Below are positions 18,606 to 27,915 of a stretch of DNA of 64,000 bases, piece after piece. The stretch is from Phaeobacter sp. QD34_24 (GTDB taxonomy: Bacteria > Pseudomonadota > Alphaproteobacteria > Rhodobacterales > Rhodobacteraceae): positions 62,001 through 126,000 of the forward strand of contig NZ_JARCJD010000005.1 of the NCBI RefSeq assembly GCF_028890115.1, given 5' to 3'. The position numbers and the translations under genes were made by a program. The notes under the pieces are model-generated. The model was not told the DNA's origin, searched no databases, and was given only the letters and a program-made list of their open reading frames with translations. Within the stretch, counting starts at the first letter, position 1. Each line of letters starts with the position of its first letter.

Positions 18606-18784
18606 CGCTGCGACCCTCCTTTTCCGCCCTTGCCGCAGGCACAGGGACCCTTGCCGATCCTAAATCGCCCACAGGATGAACAGCGGGCGGATTTCAGCCG
18701 CTTCTGTCCAGGCATCCGGAGCTTTCCGAACATGGCCAGAACCGCCATCGCCACCAGGAAAAGGGAAACAATCTTCAGTATCAC
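18602..18784 (-). CDS. Small membrane protein with a zinc-ribbon-like tail
   Basis: A 60-aa protein starting at GTG 18784, one base after the sppA stop codon, and overlapping the antiporter start (ATGA). It has one N-terminal membrane helix (IVSLFLVAMAVLAMFG) followed by a cytoplasmic segment with four cysteines (CSSC and CAC) in a glycine/lysine-rich tail, which could bind zinc. I recognise no named family. The tight coupling on both sides argues that it is a real gene. Confidence 0.75.
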   Translation of the reverse strand: MILKIVSLFLVAMAVLAMFGKLRMPGQKRLKSARCSSCGRFRIGKGPCACGKGGKGGSQR

Positions 18785-18785
18785 G

Positions 18786-19583
18786 TCAGAGGCCAAACCG
18801 CGCAAACTCGGCGCGTTCCTCGATGCTGTTCAAAGCGTCCTGCGCCAGGTGCATGCCAAACCGGCTCAGGAAGGGGCGTTTCATGCCATAACGGCGGATC
18901 CGCACCTTGTCGCCGTAGCGCTCTTTCAGCTTGGGCATGAGATGGGCGATCCCGTCGATCAGCCCCAGTTCCTGCGCGCGCCGGGCCAGCCAGACCTCGC
19001 CGGTGAACAGCTCTGTTTCAGTGCTCAGCGCATCGCCGCGCCACGCCGTCACATGGTCGATGAAATTGTCGTGAATATCGTTCAGCAACCGCTTGAGCCG
19101 CTCCACGTCCTCGGGATTTTCCGGGCGAAAGGGGTCCAGCATGGATTTGCTTTTGCCTGCGGTATAGACACGCCGCTCCACTCCCTGACGGGCCAGCAGC
19201 ACATGGGCGCCGAAACCGGCGGATATCACCCCGATGGAGCCGATCACCGAACTGGCATCCGCCCAGATCTCATCCGCCGAAGCCGCCAGCCAGTAGCCGC
19301 CCGAGGCCGCGACATCCTCGACAAACGCGATGACCGGGATCTCCTTTTCCTCCGCCAGCTGGCGGATCCGCGCGCCGATCAGGGAGCTTTGCACCGGAGA
19401 ACCGCCGGGTGAGTTGATCTCCAGCGCAACGGCGCTCGGCTTTCCCTTGCTGAAGGCGCGTTCCAGCACCGGGGTCAGCGCGGCATCGCTCAGGCTGCCT
19501 CTTCCGGCCATGCCGATTGCGCCGGACAGGCGCACGACAGAGACGAGGGGCGGCTTATTGAGAAAGGGTATGCGCAACTTCAT
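18786..19583 (-). CDS. sppA: S49-family signal peptide peptidase (SppA-like)
   Basis: Serine protease of 265 aa from ATG 19583 (MKLRIPFLNKPP). A long upstream open-frame extension is repeat DNA and is rejected. The catalytic Ser is in EDVAASGGYWLAA and the general-base Lys in YTAGKSKSMLDPF, the Ser-Lys dyad of short S49 enzymes. GSIGVISAGF and the PGG motif (EINSPGGSP) are also present. Only a weak N-terminal hydrophobic segment is visible. It would degrade leftover signal peptides or membrane proteins. Confidence 0.88.
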   Translation of the reverse strand: MKLRIPFLNKPPLVSVVRLSGAIGMAGRGSLSDAALTPVLERAFSKGKPSAVALEINSPGGSPVQSSLIGARIRQLAEEKEIPVIAFVEDVAASGGYWLAASADEIWADASSVIGSIGVISAGFGAHVLLARQGVERRVYTAGKSKSMLDPFRPENPEDVERLKRLLNDIHDNFIDHVTAWRGDALSTETELFTGEVWLARRAQELGLIDGIAHLMPKLKERYGDKVRIRRYGMKRPFLSRFGMHLAQDALNSIEERAEFARFGL

Positions 19584-19708
19584 GGCGCCGATGTAGAATG
19601 CCGCCCGCCCCGAAACAAGGTCCGCAAGCGGTGGAAACCGAACTGAGCGGAAAAAGCCCGGTGTCTCCGGCAATTTTGCAACGCACCTGCCTGCAATATG
19701 TTCGCGGT

Positions 19709-19812
19709 ATGCAGGGTCCGCGCCGCAGGCGCACGGCGCGCCCCTGCGCGCCGCCGGGCCCAAGGCCGCCAGTGCGTTTCGGCGCAGCCGAAGCGCACGC
19801 GGGCGCGGGAGC
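19709..19812 (-). repeat. Composite palindromic repeat, copy A (truncated)
   Basis: Read on the minus strand this starts 26 bases after the ABC-2 permease stop with GCTCCCGCGCCCGC (19799-19812). A 12-bp hairpin follows (arms 19772-19783 and 19787-19798), then a 17-base box shared exactly with copy B (GCGGCCTTGGGCCCGGC, 19753-19769) and a GC-rich, partly palindromic tail. The second half seen in copies B and C is missing or unrecognisable. Confidence 0.75.
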
Positions 19813-19837
19813 CCTTGCCTGTTACCTGCCACCGCCC

Positions 19838-20599
19838 TCAGGAGCGAATGCGCCAGCCCGTCTTGAAGATCCACCAGATCACCGCCAGGCACAGGCAGGT
19901 AAACCCGCCAATCGCCAGAAGACTGGTCACGACGGGCACATCCGAGGTGCCAAAGAACGACCAGCGAAAGCCAGAGATCAGATAGACCACCGGGTTGAAC
20001 AGGGTGATCTTCTGCCAGATCGGCGGCAGCATCGAGATCGAGTAGAAAGATCCGCCCAGAAACACCAATGGCGTCACGATCAATAGCGGCACCAGTTGCA
20101 ACTGCTCGAAATTTCTTGCCCAGATCCCGATGATGAACCCCAATAGCGAAAAGCTCAGGCAGGTCAGCACCAGGAACAGCACCATCGCGCCGGGATGGGC
20201 GATGCTCAGATCCACAAACAGCGAGGCCGTACCCAGGATCACCAACCCGATGAACAGGGCCTTGGTTGCCGCCGCGCCCACATATCCCAGCACGATCTCA
20301 AGGAAGTTCACCGGCGCCGACAAGAGTTCGTAGACGGTGCCGATGAACTTGGGGAAATAGATCCCGAAGGACGCATTCGATATGCTCTGGGTCATCACAC
20401 TCAGCATGATCAGCCCCGGCACGATAAAGGCACCGTAGGCGATCCCCTCCACCTGGTCGATACGGCTGCCGATGGCGGCACCAAAGACCACGAAGTAAAG
20501 CGAAGTCGACAGGACCGGCGACAGGAAGCTCTGCAACAGGGTGCGAAAGAAACGCCCCATTTCAGAACGATAGATCGATGCAACCGCCATCCAGTTCAT
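19838..20599 (-). CDS. ABC-2 type transporter permease
   Basis: Membrane subunit of 253 aa with six hydrophobic segments and the ABC-2 layout ([21 protein letters not shown] at the N-terminus, then the helices). The long segment [20 protein letters not shown] and the following [17 protein letters not shown] loop are typical of DrrB/NodJ-like exporters. Its start overlaps the ATPase stop (ATGA), so the two form one exporter. Substrate unknown. Confidence 0.88.
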   Translation of the reverse strand: MNWMAVASIYRSEMGRFFRTLLQSFLSPVLSTSLYFVVFGAAIGSRIDQVEGIAYGAFIVPGLIMLSVMTQSISNASFGIYFPKFIGTVYELLSAPVNFLEIVLGYVGAAATKALFIGLVILGTASLFVDLSIAHPGAMVLFLVLTCLSFSLLGFIIGIWARNFEQLQLVPLLIVTPLVFLGGSFYSISMLPPIWQKITLFNPVVYLISGFRWSFFGTSDVPVVTSLLAIGGFTCLCLAVIWWIFKTGWRIRS

Positions 20600-21525
20600 G
20601 CCTGTTCTCCCGCGACAAGACCCACGAATATGTCTTCAAGGCTGGATTGGCGCGTCACAACATCCGCCAGCACAAGACCCGCGCCCGCAACATCGTTCAA
20701 AAGCGCCGTGATGCCGGTGCGTTCGGCGCGGATGTCGTAGCTGTAGATCAGCGACCGCCCCTCCCGCGCCAGCACCAGCCCATAGGATGACAGGGCCTGC
20801 GGGATCGCTTCGATCGGCTCGCTCAGCTGTACTTCCAACTGTTTCTGTCCCATCCGCGCCATCAGAGCGACCTTGTCTTCCACCAGTAGGATCTGCCCCT
20901 TGGTGATCACCCCCACCCGGTCGGCAATGGCTTCGGCCTCTTCGATGTAATGGGTGGTCAGGATGATGGTGACGCCCGCCGCCTTCAGCTCGCGCACCAC
21001 CTCCCACATGTCCTTGCGCAACTCCACATCGACCCCGGCAGTGGGCTCGTCCAGGAACAGGATGCGCGGCTCGTGGCTCAGCGCCTTGGCGATCAGCACC
21101 CGCCGCTTCATGCCGCCCGAAAGCTCCTTGATCTGGCTCCTGCGCTTATCCCAGAGCGAGAGCTTTTTCAGGATATCCTCCAGCAGCGCGTCATTGCGGG
21201 GCTTGCCGAACAGCCCCCGGGAAAACCGCACCGAATTCCAGACGGTCTCGAAAGGCTCCAGGTTGATCTCCTGCGGCACCAGACCGATCAGGCGGCGGGC
21301 CGCGCGAAACTCCTGCGCGATGTCATGCCCGCCCACAGTGACGCTGCCAGAGGTCGGCGTGGTGATGCCGCAAACGGTCGAGATCAGCGTCGTCTTGCCC
21401 GCTCCATTTGGTCCCAGAAGGGCCAGGATCTCCCCCTCTTCAATCTCCAGAGAGGCGCCCTTCAAGGCCTCAAAGCCGCCCTCGTAGGTCTTGCGCAGAT
21501 CGCGGATAGACAGGATCGCTGACAT
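20596..21525 (-). CDS. ABC-2 type transporter ATP-binding protein
   Basis: ATPase of 309 aa from ATG 21525. Walker A is [10 protein letters not shown]-loop [12 protein letters not shown], signature [15 protein letters not shown], Walker [14 protein letters not shown], followed by [14 protein letters not shown]. The class resembles DrrA/CcmA ATPases of drug, polysaccharide or membrane-component exporters. It is coupled to the permease gene immediately downstream. Confidence 0.9.
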   Translation of the reverse strand: MSAILSIRDLRKTYEGGFEALKGASLEIEEGEILALLGPNGAGKTTLISTVCGITTPTSGSVTVGGHDIAQEFRAARRLIGLVPQEINLEPFETVWNSVRFSRGLFGKPRNDALLEDILKKLSLWDKRRSQIKELSGGMKRRVLIAKALSHEPRILFLDEPTAGVDVELRKDMWEVVRELKAAGVTIILTTHYIEEAEAIADRVGVITKGQILLVEDKVALMARMGQKQLEVQLSEPIEAIPQALSSYGLVLAREGRSLIYSYDIRAERTGITALLNDVAGAGLVLADVVTRQSSLEDIFVGLVAGEQA

Positions 21526-21614
21526 GATATCTCCGTCACTGTGGATAGGGCGCAGGCTATAGAGCGGCGGCATTTGCCACCACTGGCGAGACGCGCAACC
21601 GCCTGTGCATGCAT

Positions 21615-21630
21615 GCAGGGAAAACCCTGC
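21615..21630. terminator. Short hairpin GCAGGG-AAAA-CCCTGC downstream of the CoxG-like gene
   Basis: A perfect 6-bp stem with an AAAA loop lies 13 bases beyond the minus-strand stop of the CoxG-like gene, next to a TGCATGCATGCA run. No T-run follows, so terminator function is uncertain. Confidence 0.35.
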
Positions 21631-21642
21631 GTCGGCCTGGGT

Positions 21643-22149
21643 TCAGGCGCCGGTGATCTTCTTGAACCAGCCCTTCTTCTCTGCGGCGGCCTCTTCATCG
21701 CCCGCGCCTTCCGGGGCCAGGTGGGTCTGCAAATTGACAAAGAACTGATCCGCCATCTTTTTGGCAAACCCGTCGATGATGCGGCTGCCAAGCTGCGCCA
21801 GCTTGCCGCCGACCTTGGCCTCCACGTCATAGGACAGGAGCGTGCCCGTTTCCGAGGGCGCCAGGGTCACCACGGCGCCGCCCTTGGCAAACCCTGCCGC
21901 CCCGCCCTTGCCTTCGCCGGTAATGGTCAGCTTTTCACCTGGCACCAGGTCCGACAGGGTCACCTGCCCCTTGAAGGTGGCCTTCACCGGCCCGACCTTC
22001 TGGGTAACACTCGCCTCGAAGCCCTCCTCGGGCGATCCGGTGACCTCGGTCGCGCCGGGCACACAGGCTTTCAGGACCTCAGGCGTCAATAGTGCCGCAT
22101 AGACCTCGGCCGGCGGGGCTGCGATTTCCTTCTGATCACTCATCTGCAT
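21643..22149 (-). CDS. CoxG-like SRPBCC-fold protein
   Basis: A 168-aa protein starting at ATG 22149, with GGAGG 8 bases ahead. It fits the carbon monoxide dehydrogenase subunit G (CoxG) family: KEIAAPPAEVYAALLTPEVL at the N-terminus, CVPGATEV, and FKGQVTLSDLVPGEKLTI. The C-terminal 30 residues are charged and end in KKGWFKKITGA, as in membrane-recruited homologues. No coxLMS genes are near, so the molybdo-enzyme it might serve is not in this window. Confidence 0.82.
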   Translation of the reverse strand: MQMSDQKEIAAPPAEVYAALLTPEVLKACVPGATEVTGSPEEGFEASVTQKVGPVKATFKGQVTLSDLVPGEKLTITGEGKGGAAGFAKGGAVVTLAPSETGTLLSYDVEAKVGGKLAQLGSRIIDGFAKKMADQFFVNLQTHLAPEGAGDEEAAAEKKGWFKKITGA

Positions 22150-22285
22150 GGCGGTATCCTCCGTATGACCTGGGTGTGGCGTTGCTGCCCTGCACCCAGA
22201 CCTAACCGAACGTTTCGACCTCTGCAAAGCCGGAAGCCGAAAGTTGACAGTGGCTCAGAGCGCTTGGCTGGCATTCCGCCCCGCG

Positions 22286-23209
22286 TCACTCCACCGGTCG
22301 GGCGTTGGCGGCGGGCATCAGATGATCGACCACTGCTGCAATGACAGTGCCGTCGCGCAGGATACGCCCATGTCCCAGACCTGCGGTCACATGCAGCCTG
22401 GCACCGGGCCAGCTCTCGGCCAGGGCGCGCCCTTCGGAGGCAGGCACCACCCGGTCGCCATTGTCATGCACGATCAGAGCGGGTTGCGACAGGCCAGGCG
22501 CAAGATCAGTTCCGCGCAGCGCCTCGAACGGGACGCCATAGCGCCGCTCCAGCCGTTTCTGTGCGCCCTTGGCCACCTTTTCGCCAAAGCCCAGCAGGCG
22601 CGCAATCTTCCCGAGGTACAGCTCCAGATCCGTTGGCGGCGCAAGCAGGGCAACCCGGTCGACCTTGAGCCCGCGCGCCAGCGCCGCAACCGTTGCCGCC
22701 GCGCCGTTGGAATGGGCGACGATCCCGGCAAGCGGCCCCAGATGGGTCGCGACCTCCTCGGTCACCCAGAGCATTTCCGGCAGGGAGCTGCGCCGCCCGG
22801 CAGCCGCACCGTGACCCGGGGCATCAAAGGCGACAACGCGAAACCCTGCCTCAACCAGCGGCGCTGCAAAACCGCCCAATTGCCCTGCCCGCCCCGACAT
22901 GCCGTGCACCAACAGGATCGTTGGCAGAACCGCCTGCCCCCGCGCACCGCAATACTGCCCAACCGGGCGCCAGTCATAAACCGGGATCTGCGCGCCCGAT
23001 TTCAGGGTCAATGGCCGCGCCGCAGAGGTGGCCAGCCAGCTCTTTTCCTGAGGCGACAGCTTGTGGCGCCGGGGCGTGGTGAACAACCGCGCCAGCACAA
23101 AGGCGGCGGCCGTCGGCGAGACGCTCCCCAACAGCCCCGAAATCCGCTGGATCAGCGCAAGGACAGGCGGGCGGCGCTTGGGTTTGATGTGCGTTGTGGC
23201 GCTGACCAT
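22286..23209 (-). CDS. Alpha/beta hydrolase fold protein
   Basis: A 307-aa alpha/beta hydrolase from ATG 23209, preceded by AGGAGGG. The oxyanion segment LLVHGMSG, the GFRVVAFDAPGHG strand, and a late Asp/His pair (VHDNGDRVVP, GLGHGRIL) are visible. The nucleophile elbow reads AHSNGA, so the first glycine of GxSxG is replaced by Ala. It is divergent from an HxlR regulator, with two HxlR-type boxes between them. Substrate unknown. Confidence 0.82.
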   Translation of the reverse strand: MVSATTHIKPKRRPPVLALIQRISGLLGSVSPTAAAFVLARLFTTPRRHKLSPQEKSWLATSAARPLTLKSGAQIPVYDWRPVGQYCGARGQAVLPTILLVHGMSGRAGQLGGFAAPLVEAGFRVVAFDAPGHGAAAGRRSSLPEMLWVTEEVATHLGPLAGIVAHSNGAAATVAALARGLKVDRVALLAPPTDLELYLGKIARLLGFGEKVAKGAQKRLERRYGVPFEALRGTDLAPGLSQPALIVHDNGDRVVPASEGRALAESWPGARLHVTAGLGHGRILRDGTVIAAVVDHLMPAANARPVE

Positions 23210-23287
23210 GGCTGGCCCTCCTGATGCTGTGCGATGCGGGAAGACACGGGAGGAGTTCATTCCGTGTTCCTGATCATCAAAATAGTA

Positions 23288-23328
23288 GGTTCTATTTAAG
23301 AACTCATTATCAGTTCCATTTGGGAACC
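23288..23328. promoter_or_regulatory. Twin HxlR-type operators
   Basis: Two similar dyads lie between the hydrolase and HxlR genes: GGTTCTATTTAAGAACT (23288-23304) and AGTTCCATTTGGGAACC (23312-23328). Both follow GTTC-N7-GAAC and are 24 bp apart. The adjacent HxlR regulator is the obvious candidate to bind them and control both divergent genes. Confidence 0.7.
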
Positions 23329-23354
23329 ATGTCAATCCATGCTATGGAGGGCCC

Positions 23355-23816
23355 ATGAAATGGCATGACATGAAAGATGCCGCCTGCCCGGTGGCCCGGG
23401 CGATGGCGGTGATAGGCGACCGCTGGACCCTGTTGATTTTAAGGGAATGTTTTCTTGGAACCCGCCGGTTCGACGGGTTTCAGCAGCGTCTTGGAATCAC
23501 CCGGCATCTGCTGGCGGAACGGTTGAAACGGCTGGAGTCTGCGGGCCTGTTGAAGCGCCACCCCTACCAGGAGCGCCCCCTGCGTCATGAATACAGGCTC
23601 ACCGATTCGGGAAAGGCCTTTGCCCCGGTCATGCTGGCGCTGCAGGATTGGTCCCGCAACAACCTGCCCTGTGACGACAGCGCTCCGATCTCTTTCGTGC
23701 TGCGCGAGAACGGCGCGGAGATCGACCCGGTTCTGACCGACCGGCGCAGCGGGCAGGAACTGAACCACCGCACGGTCTTGATGCGGCCAAACACAGAAAC
23801 ACGCGCCAAGGGCTGA
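23355..23816 (+). CDS. HxlR-family transcriptional regulator
   Basis: Regulator of 153 aa with the HxlR winged-helix domain: CPVARAMAVIGDRWTLLILR at the N-terminus, RFDGFQQRLGITRHLLAERL (recognition helix region) and YQERPLRHEYRLTDSGKA (wing). Cys11 is in the position used by redox- or electrophile-sensing members. It is divergent from the hydrolase gene and close to twin operators. Confidence 0.9.
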   Translation: MKWHDMKDAACPVARAMAVIGDRWTLLILRECFLGTRRFDGFQQRLGITRHLLAERLKRLESAGLLKRHPYQERPLRHEYRLTDSGKAFAPVMLALQDWSRNNLPCDDSAPISFVLRENGAEIDPVLTDRRSGQELNHRTVLMRPNTETRAKG

Positions 23817-23854
23817 CCGGCTGCACATGCGCTGTGCATGCATGAGCGCCCCAA

Positions 23855-23899
23855 TATCTTGATGTCGAGACACCCGCATTATATCTCGACGGCGAGATA
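23855..23899. promoter_or_regulatory. Two MarR-type boxes upstream of the NAD(P)-binding gene
   Basis: TATCTTGATGTCGAGACA (23855-23872) and TATCTCGACGGCGAGATA (23882-23899) are related dyads 27 bp apart, just before the AGGAG site of the gene at 23914. The pattern TATCTCGA...TCGAGATA is common for MarR/HxlR-type repressors. The regulator cannot be assigned. Confidence 0.55.
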
Positions 23900-23913
23900 A
23901 AAGGAGTTACCTC

Positions 23914-24588
23914 ATGAAAATCATCCTCTTTGGCGCCACCGGCGATGTGGGCCATGCCACCCTGCGCGAAGCTTTGGCCCGCGGCCATCAGGTCACGGCC
24001 GTCGCGCGCAATCCGGGACGGCTGACTGCCCTGTCCCCCAAGGTGAAAACCGTGGCGCTGGATCTGCTGACAGAGACCAATGCCGCGGCACAGGCGGCTG
24101 ACGGGCATGACATCCTGATCAGCGCCCTGCGCCCTGCAGCGGGTCGCGAAAGCGATCTGGTCCCCCTGACCCGCACCGCTCTGGCAGCCGCGCGATCTGC
24201 GGGCATCCCCGCCCTGATCACCGGCGGGGCGGCTCTGTTGAAACTGGCCGATGGCAGCGGCCACACGGTTCTGAGCGCTCCGGGTTTCCTGCCGCCCGAA
24301 ATCCGCCCCATCGCCGAGGCCTGCGCCGCGCAGGATGCGCTGCTGGAAGCGGAGCAGGAGACCTGCTGGACCTGCCTGCGCCCGCCCGCGATGCTGCTGC
24401 AGGACAGCCGCACGGGGCAGTACCAGTTGGGCACGGACACGCTGGTCACCGATGCCGAGGGGCAATCGCGGATTTCCTATGCGGATTTTGCCGTTGCGAT
24501 GATGGACCTTGCCGAGGCGCCGCAATCCCCCCGCCGTCGTCTCACCGCAGGCTGGGCGGCTCCCGCGCCCGCTCTGCAGCCCGGCTGA
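23914..24588 (+). CDS. NAD(P)-binding Rossmann protein (NmrA/SDR-a type)
   Basis: A 224-aa atypical SDR with the motif GATGDVGHATL (residues 7-17) and AVARNP after the second strand, as in NAD(P)H-binding flavin-reductase-like proteins. AGGAG lies 8 bases before the ATG. No YxxxK catalytic pair is obvious. The last codons (GWAAPAPALQPG) run into copy B of the composite repeat, so the C-terminus was probably shaped by that element. Confidence 0.85.
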   Translation: MKIILFGATGDVGHATLREALARGHQVTAVARNPGRLTALSPKVKTVALDLLTETNAAAQAADGHDILISALRPAAGRESDLVPLTRTALAAARSAGIPALITGGAALLKLADGSGHTVLSAPGFLPPEIRPIAEACAAQDALLEAEQETCWTCLRPPAMLLQDSRTGQYQLGTDTLVTDAEGQSRISYADFAVAMMDLAEAPQSPRRRLTAGWAAPAPALQPG

Positions 24589-24757
24589 CGCCGAAACTGC
24601 AGCGGCCTTGGGCCCGGCAGCGCGCTTTTGCAAGACAACAGACGAGATCGGCAGCCGCAATCCTACCCGTATCGCGCGTCCGCGCCGTGCCGTCCGGCAC
24701 GGCGCCCGGCCCAACGGCAGCAGATCATCCGGGATGATCTTCCTGTCGGCGGGAGTC
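24559..24757 (+). repeat. Composite palindromic repeat, copy B (full)
   Basis: Reads in order: box GCTCCCGCGCCCGC (24559-24572, inside the last codons of the preceding gene); hairpin 1 (CTGCAG arms at 24574-24579 and 24597-24602); box GCGGCCTTGGGCCCGGC (24602-24618); an insert; hairpin 2 (11-bp arms 24682-24692 and 24695-24705); box GGCCCAACGGCAGC (24708-24721); hairpin 3 (9-bp arms 24722-24730 and 24732-24740); GGCGGGAG (24748-24755). Boxes match copies A and C; hairpin sequences differ but still pair. Confidence 0.85.
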
Positions 24758-24773
24758 CCCCCCCCTGCCCCGA

Positions 24774-24797
24774 CCCAGGCCCAGGCCCAGGCCCAGG
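24774..24797. repeat. Tandem hexamer CCCAGG x4
   Basis: Four perfect head-to-tail CCCAGG units in the short gap between the composite repeat and the convergent enoyl-CoA hydratase gene. It is preceded by a C-run. Such tracts are prone to slippage, but no gene is affected. Confidence 0.9.
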
Positions 24798-24824
24798 CTT
24801 AGAGCATCACGGAAACCACCCGCG

Positions 24825-25685
24825 CTATCGGTTGCTCTTGGGGATTTCCTCCCTCAGCGTCCAATCGTAAGTGCCTTCGTCCCGTTCACGCACGGTCTGT
24901 TTCCAACCCATGTCCTCGGACCGGTCCTTGAAGGCGATCCCTTCCGGGGAATGCCGGGTGATCCCGTCAAAGATCGTCGCAAGGCGCTGGGTCTGCATCA
25001 GGCCGGTCTGCTCGATCGCCTGGTTGATCACTATCTTCTGCATCGCAAGCTGGTTGACCGGCACTGTCGCCATGCGCGCCGCCAGTTCCTCCACCGCGTC
25101 CTCCAACCGCTCCTGCGGCACCGCCTTCAGGACCAACCCCATGTCGGCCGCCTCCCGCCCGGAAATCTTGTCACCGGTGAACAGCATCCGCTTGGCCCGC
25201 TCCGCGCCCAGCCGGTAGACCCACATCGCCGTCGTCGGACAGCCCCAGACACGGGCGGGCATGTAGCCGATCTGGGCCTCCTCGGCCATGATCGTCATGT
25301 CGGCGCATAGCGCGATGTCCGAACCGCCCGCCACCGCAAAACCATGTACCTTGCAGACCACCGGCTTCACCGCCCGCCAGAGCGACATGAAATGCTGGGT
25401 GTTTTCCCACATGAAGCGATAATCCTTGATCGGATCCCAGGGCATGGCTTGCGTCGCCTCACCCGATCCATTGCCTTCGGCGTAATAGGCCAGGTCATAG
25501 CCCGCACAGAAGGCCTCGCCCGCGCCGGACAGGACCATCACATGCACGCCGGGATCCGCATCCGCCCGCGCCACCGCCGCCGCCAGATCCTGCGGCATGC
25601 GATCGTCGATGGCGTTCATCACATCCGGCCGGTTCAGCGTAATCCGCGCGATCCGACCGTCTTTTTCATAGGCAACCGTGGTCAT
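24825..25685 (-). CDS. Enoyl-CoA hydratase/isomerase family protein (crotonase)
   Basis: Crotonase-fold enzyme of 286 aa. The oxyanion-hole segments are AGEAFCAGYDLAYY (near residue 60) and VHGFAVAGGSDIALCAD (near residue 118). The middle segment MWENTQHFMSLWRAVKPVVCK resembles the EchA13/EchA19 group of actinobacterial hydratases, some of which act on steroid side-chain CoA thioesters. It is downstream of and co-directional with pobA, so an aromatic-acid role is also possible. The exact substrate is not determined. Confidence 0.82.
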   Translation of the reverse strand: MTTVAYEKDGRIARITLNRPDVMNAIDDRMPQDLAAAVARADADPGVHVMVLSGAGEAFCAGYDLAYYAEGNGSGEATQAMPWDPIKDYRFMWENTQHFMSLWRAVKPVVCKVHGFAVAGGSDIALCADMTIMAEEAQIGYMPARVWGCPTTAMWVYRLGAERAKRMLFTGDKISGREAADMGLVLKAVPQERLEDAVEELAARMATVPVNQLAMQKIVINQAIEQTGLMQTQRLATIFDGITRHSPEGIAFKDRSEDMGWKQTVRERDEGTYDWTLREEIPKSNR

Positions 25686-25777
25686 CTTTTCCTCCCTCTC
25701 TTGAGGTCAGAAAAGCACGCCCGGCCTTGCAGACAAAGCCGGGCGGACGTGACGTCAGTTGGATCAGTTCCGTTGGA

Positions 25778-26989
<1,212 letters not shown>

Positions 26990-27052
26990 CTATGGCGGTG
27001 ACCGCAGCTTTTGCGAATGGACCATCTGCGCAACTTCTTGTATATTTCGTAC

Positions 27053-27913
27053 ATGACCGATGCGCTTCAGATCCGCAGCTACAACCTGTTCGGGGAAACC
27101 GACGAACTGGCGGATGTGCTCCATGTGGAGACCATTCGCTCCCGCTCGGAACAACACGACTGGGAGCTTTCCCCGCATCGGCATGCGCGGCTGCATCAAA
27201 TTCTGTTCATGACCAGCGGCGGCGGCAAGGTGGACCTGGACGGCAAGCCCAATGACCTGCCAGCCCCCTGTTTCGTCAATATCCCGCGCGGCGTGGTGCA
27301 TGGGTATCAGTTTGACCCCGACACCATGGGTTGGGTCGCGACCCTACCATCGGATCTGCTGGATCACTCCATTCGCGCGGGCGAAGGGGTGCATGGTCCG
27401 CTGGATCACCCCTGCGTGCAGCCCCTACCGCAAGAGCTGCACAGCATGGCGGAAACCCTGTTTCGCGAATATCACGGTCAGAGCTTTGCGCGGGCCCAGA
27501 TGCTGCGCGCCCTGGCAGGCGCCCTGACAGCCCTGGCGGCCCGCCACATTCACGAAGCCGAAGGCAAGGGGCGTCACACCGAAGGCAGCCCAGTGTTTAC
27601 CCGCTTTGAAACCCTGGTTGAGCAGCACTTTCGCAGCCGCCGTCCTTTGGCGGATTACGCTGATGATTTGGCCGTGTCTCCCACCCACCTCAATCGCATC
27701 GTGCATCAGGCCACCGGTCAGTCGGCCTCGCATCTGGTGAACGAACGCATGCTGCGCGAGGCACGCCGGATGCTGCTTTACACCTCTCTCAGCGCGGCCC
27801 AGATCGCCTATGAACTGGGCTTCAGCGATCCGGCCCATTTCAGCAGGGTCTTTGCAAAGGGCACCGGCATGCCCCCTCGCAGATTCCGCACCCGGTTGGG
27901 TGACAACCCTTGA
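27053..27913 (+). CDS. pobR: AraC-family regulator, PobR-like
   Basis: Regulator of 286 aa from ATG 27053. The N-terminal cupin-type sensor domain (HRHARLHQILFMTSG, FVNIPRGVVHGY) is followed by two C-terminal helix-turn-helix motifs (RPLADYADDLAVSPTHLNRI; SLSAAQIAYELGFSDPAHFS). Position next to divergent pobA suggests activation of pobA by 4-hydroxybenzoate. In-frame alternatives start at 27017 (ATG) and 27011 (TTG); no clear ribosome site favours any. The dyad TGTA-N7-TACA (27040-27054) overlaps the chosen start. Confidence 0.82.
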   Translation: MTDALQIRSYNLFGETDELADVLHVETIRSRSEQHDWELSPHRHARLHQILFMTSGGGKVDLDGKPNDLPAPCFVNIPRGVVHGYQFDPDTMGWVATLPSDLLDHSIRAGEGVHGPLDHPCVQPLPQELHSMAETLFREYHGQSFARAQMLRALAGALTALAARHIHEAEGKGRHTEGSPVFTRFETLVEQHFRSRRPLADYADDLAVSPTHLNRIVHQATGQSASHLVNERMLREARRMLLYTSLSAAQIAYELGFSDPAHFSRVFAKGTGMPPRRFRTRLGDNP

Positions 27914-27915
27914 TG

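Noticed and set aside
19584-19892. N-terminal extension of SppA
   Set aside because: The extra 103 codons run through copy A of the composite repeat and into the permease gene; ATG 19583 gives the normal protein.
24774-24797. Phase-variation tract in a gene
   Set aside because: The CCCAGG hexamers lie between convergent genes and outside any reading frame with support.
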